Assembly: GCA_947492175.1 (NCBI GenBank) | Contig: CANLMQ010000009.1 | Coordinates: 62,001 to 126,000 of the forward strand | Source: an uncultured Draconibacterium sp. | GTDB taxonomy: Bacteria; Bacteroidota; Bacteroidia; Bacteroidales; Prolixibacteraceae | Direction of reading: 5' to 3' | DNA: 64,000 bases | Shown here: in pieces, positions 35,179-44,320 of the stretch | How positions within the stretch are numbered: the first letter of the stretch is position 1 | Layout: the number at the start of each line of letters is the position of its first letter | Position numbers and translations under genes: made by a program | The notes under the pieces: generated by a model | What the model saw: only the letters and a program-made list of their open reading frames with translations | Database searches by the model: none | What the model was told of the DNA's origin: nothing

Positions 35179-35583
35179 ATGACGCTGGAGCAAATAAATG
35201 CATTGTGCAAAGATACTTTTATCGGCCATTTGGAAATTGAGTTTATTGATTACGGTTCGGACTATGTAAAAGCCCAAATGCCTGTTAACAGGAAAAAACA
35301 CCAGCCGAGTGGTATTTTACACGGCGGTGCTTCTTTGGCTATGGCAGAAACCGTGGCCGGTGCCGGTTCAATGCTGCTGGTTGACCAGAATAAATACGAT
35401 GTTTTGGGATTGCAGGTAACAGGCAATCATGTTGGAACTACCAGTTCGGGAAACATTCTGGCAACTGCAGAAATTGTACACAAAGGACAAACAACTCATA
35501 TCTGGGATGTAAAAATTACCGATACCGAAGAGAAGTTGATTTCAGTAATTCGGGTTACAAATATTATCAGAGAAAAAAAGTAG
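35179..35583 (+). CDS. menI: hotdog-fold thioesterase, probable DHNA-CoA hydrolase
   Basis: 134 aa, PaaI/YdiI-type hotdog. The motif ILHGGASLAMAETVAG carries the catalytic Glu of the YdiI/MenI subgroup, and GLQVTGNHVGTTSSG forms the CoA-binding strand region. MenI releases 1,4-dihydroxy-2-naphthoate from its CoA ester before prenylation. The assignment rests mainly on its place as first gene of the menaquinone operon, 10 bases before menF. Confidence 0.85.
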   Translation: MTLEQINALCKDTFIGHLEIEFIDYGSDYVKAQMPVNRKKHQPSGILHGGASLAMAETVAGAGSMLLVDQNKYDVLGLQVTGNHVGTTSSGNILATAEIVHKGQTTHIWDVKITDTEEKLISVIRVTNIIREKK

Positions 35584-35593
35584 GAGGGGATTC

Positions 35594-36730
35594 GTGCAAA
35601 TAATATCAACCGAAAAAAAAACTGTTTCAGAAGGTATTTCCATCTGTCTTGAAAAAAACCTGATATTTGCGGCTTATCGTTTGCCCAATCAGAAAAATCC
35701 TGAAATTGTTATTCAGAAATCAGCAGAGAAGATTCGAATTCGTGAAACCGATAATTATTACAACCTAAAAGGATTTCTGGTGGCACCCTTTTCCGACACC
35801 GAAAAATATCCGTCATTTATAATTTCTCCTGATATTTATGCTTCGGAGCATTTATCCGGGGAGCAATTCGGCGAATTGGAAAAGTTGGAAACTGTGCCCA
35901 TTCAGTCGGACGAGACACACATCCCAAAAGCAGTTTGTCATGCCGATTACCTCAATCAAATCGAAAATATTATTGGACACATTGAGCAGGGAACTTTTGA
36001 AAAAGTGGTTCTGAGCCGTGTAAAACTCATACAAGGCAATTATGTAAATCGTTTGGCTCAAATATTTGACGAGCTCACTGTTGCTTATCCAAATGCTTTT
36101 GTATTTTTATTTAATGCAGGGCCGCATTTGTGGATTGGAGCTACTCCTGAACCACTTTTAAAAGCTCAAAACGGAACAATGCATACGGTTTCGCTGGCAG
36201 GAACAAGAGCCTATTCAGAGCAGAATCTGAATATTGGAGCCTGGAATAGCAAAGAACGGCTGGAACAGGAATATGTAACACGTTATATTTCGAAAGTACT
36301 TTCGAAGTTTAATCTGGCTGATGTTGTACTGGAAGGACCTTATACTAAACGAGCGGGCAACCTTGTACATTTAAGAACCGATTTTTCTTTTCGGTCGGAA
36401 GAATTAAAAAACTGTTTGGGTAAGTTTTTAAAAGAACTGCAACCGACACCTGCAGTGTGCGGAATGCCTCGTACACAAAGTCTTGAGCTAATAAAAGAAC
36501 TTGAAAAGCACGACCGGGCTTATTATGCAGGATTTATCGGACCTTTGGGATTAAATAACCGGCTGTCTATTTTTGTAAATATTCGTTGTATGAAAGTGTT
36601 ACAGAGTCGTTTAGCTTTGTATGTGGGCGGAGGAATAACCGCCGATTCTGTGCCGGAAGACGAATGGCTGGAAACTGAATTAAAAGCAGAAACATTAATT
36701 TCGGTGCTTAGAAAGGTAGAAAATGAATAA
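35594..36730 (+). CDS. menF: isochorismate synthase
   Basis: 378 aa from a GTG start with a strong Shine-Dalgarno sequence AGGAGGGG 4 bases upstream (35582-35589), which decides the start and is unusual in Bacteroidota. Converts chorismate to isochorismate, the entry to menaquinone. Chorismate-binding fold: FEKVVLSRVKLI, FLFNAGPHLWIGATPEPLL, TVSLAGTRAY, LTPxxAVCGMPR-like QPTPAVCGMPR, YYAGFIGPLG, and ALYVGGGITADS at the C-terminus. The order of these motifs is that of MenF/EntC. The stop overlaps the menD ATG by 8 bp. Confidence 0.93.
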   Translation: MQIISTEKKTVSEGISICLEKNLIFAAYRLPNQKNPEIVIQKSAEKIRIRETDNYYNLKGFLVAPFSDTEKYPSFIISPDIYASEHLSGEQFGELEKLETVPIQSDETHIPKAVCHADYLNQIENIIGHIEQGTFEKVVLSRVKLIQGNYVNRLAQIFDELTVAYPNAFVFLFNAGPHLWIGATPEPLLKAQNGTMHTVSLAGTRAYSEQNLNIGAWNSKERLEQEYVTRYISKVLSKFNLADVVLEGPYTKRAGNLVHLRTDFSFRSEELKNCLGKFLKELQPTPAVCGMPRTQSLELIKELEKHDRAYYAGFIGPLGLNNRLSIFVNIRCMKVLQSRLALYVGGGITADSVPEDEWLETELKAETLISVLRKVENE

Positions 36731-38390
36731 GAAGTCGCACATACCTTTAATGGTTGCGCTTTTAAAAGCCAAAGGAGTAAAATACGTTGTTATTTCTCCG
36801 GGATCGCGTAATGCACCTTTAACGCAAAGCTTTTATAAAGAGTTTGGCAAAAGCTGTATCAGTATTGTAGATGAACGCAGTGCCGGTTATTTTGCTTTGG
36901 GGATTGCTTTGAAAACACAAATTCCTGTTGTGGTAATTACAACTTCGGGTACTGCCGTGTTAAATTTGGCACCCGCTATTGCCGAAGCTTTTTACCAGGG
37001 AGTTCCGTTACTGGCCATAACTGCCGATCGGCCTGCAGAATGGTTGGGGCAGCAAGATAATCAGGTAATTCAGCAACGAAATGTATTTGCAAATAATTGC
37101 AAAAAGAGCTTTGAATTACCTGTTGATTGTAATTGCGGTGAAGATTTATGGTTGAGTAACCGCATTGTAAATGAAGCTTATAATAAAACAATTGCCGGGG
37201 AAAAGGGGCCGGTTCATATAAATGTTCCATTGCGTGAACCGCTTTATGAAGATTTGCCCGTTTCTACTGAATATACTATTATAGAGCAGGATCTTCCGGA
37301 GGTTGCAGAAATAAATAAAACGCTGGTTGCAGCTTGGAACAACGCCAAACGGATTCTTGTTGTTTGTGGGCAACATCCAAGCAGCCAGCAGTTAAACGAG
37401 GTTGTAAAGCAAATTTCAGTTGACAGCAGAGTGGTTGTTTTGGCCGAGTCAACCGGAAATATTCGGGGCGAAAACATTATACAGAATCCCGATCTTTTAT
37501 TTCAGTCTGCCCAAAAAGAACTGGAAGATTTAAATCCTGAACTGGTAGTTTATTATGGCGGCCAGGTTGTTTCAAAACGAATAAAAAATTACCTGCGGAA
37601 TATTTCAGCTGAGTTTTGGTATGTTACACCTACGGGTGAACATATTGATACGTTTAAGAACTTATCCCGGATAATACAAGCAGATGTTACCGGATTTTTT
37701 ACAGGCCTTTCCAAAAAGGCTGAGATGGTTGCAAATTCTGATTATTCAAATCATTGGAAGCAGTTATATAACAGAATGCAGAAGGCTGTTGAGTTGCAAA
37801 CTTCTGCAGTTGAATTCAGTGACCTTTGGGTGACAAAACAAATAACATTAAAACTTGGCGAGAGCGATTTATTATTTGCGGGTAACAGCAGCATGATTCG
37901 CTATCTGCAATATTTTAAAAACAAATCAACAGAAGTATATGCCAACCGTGGAACTTCCGGAATTGATGGTTGTGTATCCACTGCTTCCGGTATTGCTACA
38001 GTTACTAATCGGAAAGTTTTTGCAGTAGTTGGCGATTTAAGTTTTGTTTACGACTCCAATGGATTATGGAACAAAAACCTTCCGGCTAACCTGAAAATTA
38101 TTGTGGTGAATAACAAGGGAGGGGGAATTTTTAGTATGATTCCCGGACCGGCACAGCAAGTTGGGTTTGAAGAATATTTTAAGGCACATCATCCGGTTTC
38201 GATAGAAAAACTTACAGAGGCCTTTGGTGTTGACTATTTTTTTTGTTCAGAAGCAAATAGTTTCGATGAGTTGTTCAACGCATTCAGCAAAAGTGCTGGT
38301 ACAGCGGTGTTCGAAATAGAAACATCATCAGATATAAACACAAGAGTATTTACTAATTTTGTTAAAAATTTGAAGAATGAGTACAAATAG
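36723..38390 (+). CDS. menD: SEPHCHC synthase (thiamine-diphosphate enzyme)
   Basis: 555 aa. Condenses isochorismate with 2-oxoglutarate using ThDP and Mg2+. The N-terminal Pyr domain has VISPGSRNAPLTQSF and the ThDP glutamate in SIVDERSAGYFALG; a central domain follows; the C-terminal PP domain has NRGTSGIDGCVSTASG and the ThDP/Mg motif GDLSFVYDSNGL with VVNNKGGGIFSMI. Full family length. It overlaps menF by 8 bp and menB by 14 bp, indicating coupled translation. Confidence 0.95.
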   Translation: MNKKSHIPLMVALLKAKGVKYVVISPGSRNAPLTQSFYKEFGKSCISIVDERSAGYFALGIALKTQIPVVVITTSGTAVLNLAPAIAEAFYQGVPLLAITADRPAEWLGQQDNQVIQQRNVFANNCKKSFELPVDCNCGEDLWLSNRIVNEAYNKTIAGEKGPVHINVPLREPLYEDLPVSTEYTIIEQDLPEVAEINKTLVAAWNNAKRILVVCGQHPSSQQLNEVVKQISVDSRVVVLAESTGNIRGENIIQNPDLLFQSAQKELEDLNPELVVYYGGQVVSKRIKNYLRNISAEFWYVTPTGEHIDTFKNLSRIIQADVTGFFTGLSKKAEMVANSDYSNHWKQLYNRMQKAVELQTSAVEFSDLWVTKQITLKLGESDLLFAGNSSMIRYLQYFKNKSTEVYANRGTSGIDGCVSTASGIATVTNRKVFAVVGDLSFVYDSNGLWNKNLPANLKIIVVNNKGGGIFSMIPGPAQQVGFEEYFKAHHPVSIEKLTEAFGVDYFFCSEANSFDELFNAFSKSAGTAVFEIETSSDINTRVFTNFVKNLKNEYK

Positions 38391-39201
38391 AGAGTGGAAA
38401 ACAATTAAGGAATACGAACAAATAAAATTTGAATATTTCGAAGGAATTGCCAAAATAACCATAAACAGGCCCCGGTATTATAATGCTTTTACGCCTGATA
38501 CTACCAAGGAAATGTGCGATGCAATGGTTATTTGTCGCGAAAATCCGGATATATGTGTTGTAGTATTAACAGGCGCCGGCGACAAGGCTTTTTGCAGCGG
38601 CGGCGATCAGAATGTAAAAAGTACAGCCGGATATATTGGAAAAGACGGTGTGCCAAGATTAAATATTCTGGATATGCAAAAGCTGATCCGCTCGATTCCA
38701 AAACCCGTTGTTGCCATGGTAAACGGATATGCCATTGGTGGAGGACATGTTTTACACGTGGTGTGTGATTTAAGTATAGCATCCGAAAAAGCAATTTTTG
38801 GTCAAACCGGCCCCAAAGTTGGTAGTTTCGATGCCGGTTTTGGTTCATCGTATTTGGCGCGCATTGTTGGTCAGAAAAAAGCCCGTGAAATATGGTTTTT
38901 GTGCGAACAGTACTCTGCTGCCGAAGCTTTGGAAATGGGATTGGTAAATAAGGTAGTTCCCCACGAAGATCTGGAAGATGTAACAGTTGAATGGTGTGAT
39001 AAAATGATGCAGCACAGTCCGTTGGCATTGCGAATGATTAAGGCCGGATTGAATGCTGAATTGGACGGACAGGCCGGAATTCAGGAGTTTGCCGGAAATG
39101 CCACCATGCTTTATTATATGACAGAAGAAGCACAGGAGGGAAAACATGCTTTCCTGGAAAAACGTAAACCTGATTTTAAAAAATATCCGAAAATGCCTTA
39201 A
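38377..39201 (+). CDS. menB: 1,4-dihydroxy-2-naphthoyl-CoA synthase
   Basis: 274 aa, crotonase fold. Closes the second ring by Dieckmann-type condensation of o-succinylbenzoyl-CoA. Motifs: INRPRYYNAFTPDT, oxyanion hole AFCSGGDQNVKS and GYAIGGGHVLHVVCDL, and the MenB-specific GSFDAGFGSSYLARIVG. It starts 14 bp inside menD and ends 4 bases before menA. Confidence 0.95.
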   Translation: MSTNREWKTIKEYEQIKFEYFEGIAKITINRPRYYNAFTPDTTKEMCDAMVICRENPDICVVVLTGAGDKAFCSGGDQNVKSTAGYIGKDGVPRLNILDMQKLIRSIPKPVVAMVNGYAIGGGHVLHVVCDLSIASEKAIFGQTGPKVGSFDAGFGSSYLARIVGQKKAREIWFLCEQYSAAEALEMGLVNKVVPHEDLEDVTVEWCDKMMQHSPLALRMIKAGLNAELDGQAGIQEFAGNATMLYYMTEEAQEGKHAFLEKRKPDFKKYPKMP

Positions 39202-39205
39202 GTGA

Positions 39206-40111
39206 ATGGCTGAAACTATTAAAATATGGTTGCATGCATTTCGCTTACGCACTTTGCCACTTGCTTTATCGAGTACACTTTTAGGAAGTTTTATCGCATT
39301 TTCTCACGATAATTTTAGCTGGGAGGTTTGTTTGTTTGCATTATTAACCACCCTGTTTCTGCAAATTTTATCAAATCTTGCCAACGATTATGGCGATGCG
39401 AAAAAGGGAACTGATAACGAAGAACGTATCGGACCTCAACGTGTAACACAATCTGGAATGGTTACCATGAAAGCGATTAAACGCATGATTGGTGTATTTG
39501 TTCTGTTGTCGTTGATTTCGGGATCTGCACTTATATATTTTGGATTAAAGCAATTGCCTTTTTATATCGCTCTATTGTTTTTTTTAGTGGGGATATCAGC
39601 TATTTATGCCGCCATAAAATATACAATGGGTAAAAATCCGTACGGGTACATTGGTTTAGGCGATGTTTTTGTTTTTCTGTACTTTGGTTTGGTTGGCGTT
39701 TGTGGTACTTTTTTCCTTCATACCGGAACTGTAGATCCGTGGATACTACTTCCTGCGTCAACTATCGGATTATTTAGTGCGGGCGTATTAAACCTGAATA
39801 ATCTTCGCGATATCGACAATGATTCGAAGTGTGGGAAAAAAACGCTTGTTGTAAGGATTGGAGCTAAAGCAGCAAAATTTTACCATTTATTGTTAGTTGT
39901 TGTTGCAGTGGTATTTAGTGTTGTTTATTCAATTGCGTATTATGAATCGCCCTGGCAGTATTTGTTCCTGATAACCCTGCCTTTTTTATTTAGCGATATT
40001 AAAACTGTTATGCAAAACAGAGTGCCGGTTGAACTTAATTCAGAATTAAAAAAACTGGCTTTAACTACTTTTGCTTTTGCTCTGACATTTGGTTTAGGTT
40101 TAATTCTGTAA
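39206..40111 (+). CDS. menA: 1,4-dihydroxy-2-naphthoate polyprenyltransferase
   Basis: 301 aa membrane protein with about eight to nine helices, UbiA superfamily. It attaches the polyprenyl tail to DHNA. The prenyl-diphosphate/Mg motif NLANDYGDAKKGTDNEER and the second acidic motif NNLRDIDNDSKCGKKT (with VVRIG after it) are both intact. Located between menB and menC, in the order usual for Bacteroidota. Confidence 0.95.
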   Translation: MAETIKIWLHAFRLRTLPLALSSTLLGSFIAFSHDNFSWEVCLFALLTTLFLQILSNLANDYGDAKKGTDNEERIGPQRVTQSGMVTMKAIKRMIGVFVLLSLISGSALIYFGLKQLPFYIALLFFLVGISAIYAAIKYTMGKNPYGYIGLGDVFVFLYFGLVGVCGTFFLHTGTVDPWILLPASTIGLFSAGVLNLNNLRDIDNDSKCGKKTLVVRIGAKAAKFYHLLLVVVAVVFSVVYSIAYYESPWQYLFLITLPFLFSDIKTVMQNRVPVELNSELKKLALTTFAFALTFGLGLIL

Positions 40112-40151
40112 TTTCATTAGAAAGGTATTCAATTAATGAAACGAGCATGAG

Positions 40152-40167
40152 TCCGCCAGCTGGCGGA
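40152..40167. repeat. 16-bp perfect palindrome in the menA-menC gap
   Basis: TCCGCCAGCTGGCGGA is a perfect palindrome and GC-rich in an AT-rich gap of 128 bases. A second inverted repeat (ATGATT-GT-AATCAT) lies at 40182-40195. I recall similar GC-rich palindromes dispersed in Bacteroidota intergenic regions, but this window alone cannot show repetition. Confidence 0.7.
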
Positions 40168-40239
40168 TCACACATAAGCAAATGATTGTAATCATGCGAG
40201 TTCCATCTGTTACCTTAGAAAATTGACAATTATAAACAG

Positions 40240-41289
40240 ATGAAAGCATATTTTCGAAAACGAGTACTAAAATTTAAAAAACCGGCAGGCACTTCGCGTG
40301 GAGTTTTGCTTACAAAACCATCGTGGTATATTTTTTTGTACGATGTGGATGATCCGCAAAATACAGGAATTGGAGAAGTCTCAATTATTCCTGGTTTAAG
40401 TATCGAAAGTGAGGAACAAATTGAAATTAAACTTTCGGAAATATGTTCAGCTATTGAAGAAGATCGTTTTAATTTTGATAGTCCGCTTCCAGATTTTCCG
40501 TCCATAAAATTTGGTTTGGAAATGGCTTTATTGGATTACCATTCCAAAACATATGGAATTCTGTTTCCTTCTGATTTTACTGATGGACAGAAAGGAATAA
40601 AAACCAACGGACTAATTTGGATGGCGCCAATGCAAGACATGTATCGGCAGGTGGAACAGAAACTTGAAGCCGGCTTTCGTTGTTTAAAAATGAAAATCGG
40701 AGCCATTGGAATTGAGCAGGAACTGGAAATATTAAATAATCTTCGCAGTAAGTTTAGTCCGGAAGAATTGGAGATAAGGGTGGATGCCAATGGTGCCTTT
40801 TCGTATGATGCTGCAGTGGGAATATTGGCGAAATTAAACGATTTGAAAATTCATTCAATCGAACAACCCATCGCTCCCGGACAAATTAACGAAATGGCTG
40901 CCTTATGTAAAAAATGCGCCATCCCAATTGCGCTTGACGAAGAATTAATAGGTACGTATTCGTATGCTGAGAAAAAGGAGTTGGTTTCGCAAATCCGGCC
41001 TCAATATTTAATTCTAAAACCATCTCTTTTAGGAGGTTTCAAAGCAAGTTTGGAATGGATTACCATTGCCGGTGAGTTGGGAGTAGATTGGTGGGCCACT
41101 TCGGCTTTGGAGTCGAATATCGGGCTGAACGCCATTGCACAGTGGGTGGCAACATTGGAAACAGATAGGTACCAGGGACTGGGACTGGGAAATTTGTATG
41201 AAAAGAATGTAAATAGTCCGTTGGTTTTAAAGGGCGAATCGCTTTTTTATGATCCTACCCAAATGTGGAACTACAAATTTATATCTTAG
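40240..41289 (+). CDS. menC: o-succinylbenzoate synthase
   Basis: 349 aa, enolase superfamily. Dehydrates SHCHC to o-succinylbenzoate. Acid-base lysine in RCLKMKIGAIG, metal ligands Asp in VDANGAFSYD, Glu in IEQPIAPGQ and Asp in ALDEELIG, and second lysine in LILKPSLLGGF. Its stop lies 4 bases before the menE ATG. It is separated from menA by a 128-base gap holding palindromes. Confidence 0.93.
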   Translation: MKAYFRKRVLKFKKPAGTSRGVLLTKPSWYIFLYDVDDPQNTGIGEVSIIPGLSIESEEQIEIKLSEICSAIEEDRFNFDSPLPDFPSIKFGLEMALLDYHSKTYGILFPSDFTDGQKGIKTNGLIWMAPMQDMYRQVEQKLEAGFRCLKMKIGAIGIEQELEILNNLRSKFSPEELEIRVDANGAFSYDAAVGILAKLNDLKIHSIEQPIAPGQINEMAALCKKCAIPIALDEELIGTYSYAEKKELVSQIRPQYLILKPSLLGGFKASLEWITIAGELGVDWWATSALESNIGLNAIAQWVATLETDRYQGLGLGNLYEKNVNSPLVLKGESLFYDPTQMWNYKFIS

Positions 41290-41293
41290 TGTT

Positions 41294-42364
41294 ATGAACC
41301 GGGAATTTTCAGGAGTAACTTTAAACGGCACATTCTTCACATCGGAAGATTTGCTGCTTTACGCTGAAAAAATGATTAAAAGCGGGCGCTTACCCAAATG
41401 GGAGGATAAGATATATCGTTTTATTCTGAGCTTTCTTGATGACCAGGATTTTATTGAACAGCAAAGTTCGGGAACCACAGGTACTCCTAAAAAGTTTCAG
41501 CTTTCGAAACAGGCAATGATCGAGTCGGCCAGGAATACGATTAATGCTTTAGGCCTCAAATCTAAGGAGGCTGCACTATTATGTCTGCCGATTGATTATA
41601 TCGCAGGTAAAATGATGGTTGTACGTGCTTTGGTTGGAGATTTTTGTTTATACTGGGAAGAACCTTCTTCAACGCCATTACTCGATAAGTATGATTCGAT
41701 TGGATTTTGTGCAATGGTTCCTTTGCAGGTATACAATTCCATCGAAAATCCGGCTTCCTTCAAAAAGATCGAAAATCTTATTATTGGCGGCTCTGAGTTG
41801 CGATCTGATGTTAAGGAAATATTGAAAGATCTTCCAAATGCTATTTACGAAACCTACGGGATGGCAGAAACCTGTTCGCACATTGCATTGCGAAAGATTA
41901 GTGGAGGTAGTCGGGATAAATACTTTAAAACGTTACCAGGAATAAGTGTTTCGGTTGACCACAGAAGTTGTTTAATAATCTCTGCTTCCTACATGAATGA
42001 TCCGGTAGTAACTAATGATGTGGTAGAACTGGTAGATGAGAATAATTTTATCTGGAAGGGGCGTTTTGATAACCTGATTAATTCGGGTGGTATTAAAATA
42101 AATCAGGAAGAACTGGAAGCTTTGATTTCAGAAATTATTACTAAGGAATTTGCTGTAATTGGTGTGCCCGATACAAAATTCGGCCAGCGGGTAGTACTGT
42201 TTGTTGAAACTTCAGAAGAAATAAACAGGGATGAACTATTTTCAATATTGAAAGAAAAATTACCGGCGCATCATGTTCCTCGCGAAATAGTAACAGTCTC
42301 AAAATTACCCCGAAACAAATCATTTAAAATCGATCGTACAAAGCTCAAAGAGTTGAAAGTATAG
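41294..42364 (+). CDS. menE: o-succinylbenzoate-CoA ligase
   Basis: 356 aa from the ATG at 41294; the frame is open back into menC, but an ATG four bases after the menC stop is the better start. AMP-forming acyl-CoA ligase: P-loop QQSSGTTGTPKKF, YETYGMAETCSHIA, and the hinge/ribose motif LVDENNFIWKGRFDNLINSG read in parts, with the catalytic lysine in LPRNKSFKIDR. Shorter than the usual 450-480 aa because the N-terminal region is reduced, as in other Bacteroidota. It ends the men operon; menH and menG are not in the window. Confidence 0.93.
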   Translation: MNREFSGVTLNGTFFTSEDLLLYAEKMIKSGRLPKWEDKIYRFILSFLDDQDFIEQQSSGTTGTPKKFQLSKQAMIESARNTINALGLKSKEAALLCLPIDYIAGKMMVVRALVGDFCLYWEEPSSTPLLDKYDSIGFCAMVPLQVYNSIENPASFKKIENLIIGGSELRSDVKEILKDLPNAIYETYGMAETCSHIALRKISGGSRDKYFKTLPGISVSVDHRSCLIISASYMNDPVVTNDVVELVDENNFIWKGRFDNLINSGGIKINQEELEALISEIITKEFAVIGVPDTKFGQRVVLFVETSEEINRDELFSILKEKLPAHHVPREIVTVSKLPRNKSFKIDRTKLKELKV

Positions 42365-42404
42365 ATAAAAACCGAATATTAATACGATAAAAAATCAAAA
42401 AAAA

Positions 42405-43289
42405 ATGGATAAAAACACAACAATTGGATGGATTGGAACAGGAGTTATGGGAGTTTCGATGGTAGGGCATTTGCACAAATCAGGTTACAAATGTGTTGTA
42501 TATAACCGAACCAAAGCAAAAGCTGAAAAACTGCTTGCTGATGGTGTAATTTGGGCAAACAATCCTGGAGAAGTGGCTGCTGTTTCCGATGTTATTTTTA
42601 CAATTGTTGGTTTTCCGCAAGATGTGCGCGAAGTTTATTTTGGAGATAATGGAATACTACGTTCGGCTAAGCCGGGATCAGTGGTAGTTGATATGACCAC
42701 AACCGAGCCAAGTCTGTCGGTTGAGATATATGAAGCTGCAAAACAAAAAGGTATTCAGGCAATTGATGCTCCTGTTTCCGGTGGCGATGTAGGTGCAAAA
42801 AATGCTACTTTATCAATAATGGTTGGCGGTGAAAAAGATGCTGTGGAAAGTGTGCGTCCACTGTTTGATTTGTTGGGAAAAAGTATTGTTTATCAAGGTG
42901 CTGCCGGTGCGGGGCAACATACAAAAATGTGTAACCAGATTACCATTGCCGGGACAATGATTGGTGTTTGCGAATCGCTGTTATATGCACACAAAGCCGG
43001 ACTTGATTTATCAACTATGTTATCGTCGATAAGTGGTGGTGCAGCTGGTTGCTGGACACTTGATAACCTGGCGCCGCGAATTGTAAACCGTAATTTCGAT
43101 CCCGGATTTTTTGTGGAACATTTTATTAAAGATATGGGAATTGCTTTAAAAGAAGCAGAGACTATGGGACTTTCATTACCGGGATTAGCTTTGGTAAAAC
43201 AACTTTATTTGTCGATTAAAGCACAAGGGCATGGCAAATTGGGAACACATGCATTAACACTTGCTTTGGAAAAAATGTCGGGTATGTAA
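42405..43289 (+). CDS. beta-hydroxyacid dehydrogenase (3-hydroxyisobutyrate/glyoxylate reductase family)
   Basis: 294 aa. Rossmann loop GWIGTGVMGVSM (9-20), substrate motif DAPVSGGDVGAKNATL near 122, catalytic lysine in GQHTKMCNQ near 175, and a C-terminal helical domain (FFVEHFIKDMGIALKEAE). The family reduces glyoxylate, succinic or tartronate semialdehyde, or oxidises 3-hydroxyisobutyrate with NAD(P)H. The substrate here is unknown. It lies 40 bases after menE and could be read through from the men operon. Confidence 0.9.
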   Translation: MDKNTTIGWIGTGVMGVSMVGHLHKSGYKCVVYNRTKAKAEKLLADGVIWANNPGEVAAVSDVIFTIVGFPQDVREVYFGDNGILRSAKPGSVVVDMTTTEPSLSVEIYEAAKQKGIQAIDAPVSGGDVGAKNATLSIMVGGEKDAVESVRPLFDLLGKSIVYQGAAGAGQHTKMCNQITIAGTMIGVCESLLYAHKAGLDLSTMLSSISGGAAGCWTLDNLAPRIVNRNFDPGFFVEHFIKDMGIALKEAETMGLSLPGLALVKQLYLSIKAQGHGKLGTHALTLALEKMSGM

Positions 43290-43505
43290 TTCTATCCGTC
43301 TGTTTCGGAACGTAAGATTTTGCAGTTATTTGCCGTTATTTTTTAAGGCAATATAATCTTTTGCGGTTTTCCCGTTAATCTTTTTAAAAAGACTTTCAAG
43401 CATGTTCCTGATTCGTTATGTATTTTACAATAAGTATAAAGTAAAAAGTACATTTATTAGTAAAGTTTAATTACCTTTAGTGCCATTCTGTTTTAAAATT
43501 AATTG

Positions 43506-44198
43506 ATGGTACATTACGATAATCATCCAAAGCATTTTGTGGCAGTCGATTGCGTTATATTGGGATACGATAAAGGTGAGTTATGTGTGTTGTTGTATCC
43601 ACGTGGATTTGAACCTTCGAAAGGTGCATGGTCGCTTATGGGAGGCTTTGTACAGGAAGGAGAATCATCTGACGACGCAGCGGGGAGAGTTTTAAAACAA
43701 ACTACCGGACTGGATAGTATATTTATGCAACAGGTAGAGACTTTTGCCAATCCTGATCGTGAGACCGAAGCGAGAGTAATTAGTATTGCTTACTTTGCTT
43801 TGGTGCGAATGGACGAGCATGATAAAGCTTGTGTAAGAGAACATGGTGCACATTGGTGGCCTATCTCAGATTTGCCGGAGGTTGTTTTCGACCATAGGGA
43901 AATGGTGCGTAAAGCCGTAGTAAAATTGCAGCAGGAAGCGGGGTATCGGTTAATCGGAAAAGAACTTTTGGCTGACAGATTTACGTTATTACAACTAAGA
44001 AAACTTTATGAAGCCATTTTTATGCGTGAGTTTGATCCTGGAAATTTCAGGAAAAAAATTATGTCATTAGATATATTGGAAAGATTAAATGAGAAGGATT
44101 CTTCTGAATCAAAAAAAGGAGCGTATTATTATAAGTGTAAGAATTCTATAGAAGAGAAAGGCTTAGATAGAATTGTAAAATCTGAATTTATTTACTGA
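43506..44198 (+). CDS. AraR-like Nudix-family transcriptional regulator
   Basis: 230 aa from the ATG at 43506 (a TTG precedes it). Nudix-fold ligand-binding domain at about 10-145 with a degenerate Nudix box: GGFVQEGESSDDAAGRVLKQTTGL, where the catalytic REUXEE is RVLKQT, so hydrolysis is not expected. The C-terminal winged helix is at about 155-225 (LADRFTLLQLRKLYEAIF, FRKKIMSLDIL). This is the NrtR-family layout, of which AraR, the L-arabinose regulator of Bacteroides thetaiotaomicron, is a member. Ribulokinase follows directly, with a palindromic site between the genes, so arabinose control is the best reading. Confidence 0.88.
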   Translation: MVHYDNHPKHFVAVDCVILGYDKGELCVLLYPRGFEPSKGAWSLMGGFVQEGESSDDAAGRVLKQTTGLDSIFMQQVETFANPDRETEARVISIAYFALVRMDEHDKACVREHGAHWWPISDLPEVVFDHREMVRKAVVKLQQEAGYRLIGKELLADRFTLLQLRKLYEAIFMREFDPGNFRKKIMSLDILERLNEKDSSESKKGAYYYKCKNSIEEKGLDRIVKSEFIY

Positions 44199-44227
44199 GA
44201 TTAACAAAGGTTATAAATACATTTAAG

Positions 44228-44256
44228 ATTGTAAATGTAGAATTCTAATTTACAAT
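44228..44256. promoter_or_regulatory. 29-bp palindromic operator candidate upstream of araB
   Basis: Outer arms ATTGTAAAT (44228-44236) and ATTTACAAT (44248-44256) are perfect inverted repeats. Between them, offset by one G, lies the perfect inner palindrome TAGAATTCTA (44238-44247). It lies 65 bases before the araB ATG and just after a TACATTTA that resembles a -7 box (44218-44225), so a protein bound here could block transcription. The neighbouring Nudix-family regulator is the obvious candidate. Confidence 0.7.
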
Positions 44257-44320
44257 AAATAGGATAAGCGGTTTTAATACAATTAAGAAATACCTATTAC
44301 AACTAAAACCATATAACAAG

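Noticed and set aside
38528..39028. 166-codon minus-strand frame inside menB
   Set aside because: Antisense shadow of a fully recognised gene.
43423..43446. TTTTAC...GTAAAA inverted repeat upstream of the AraR-like gene
   Set aside because: The arms are in the opposite order to the clear operator at 44228 and are short and AT-rich; only the single half-site is noted under the operator finding.
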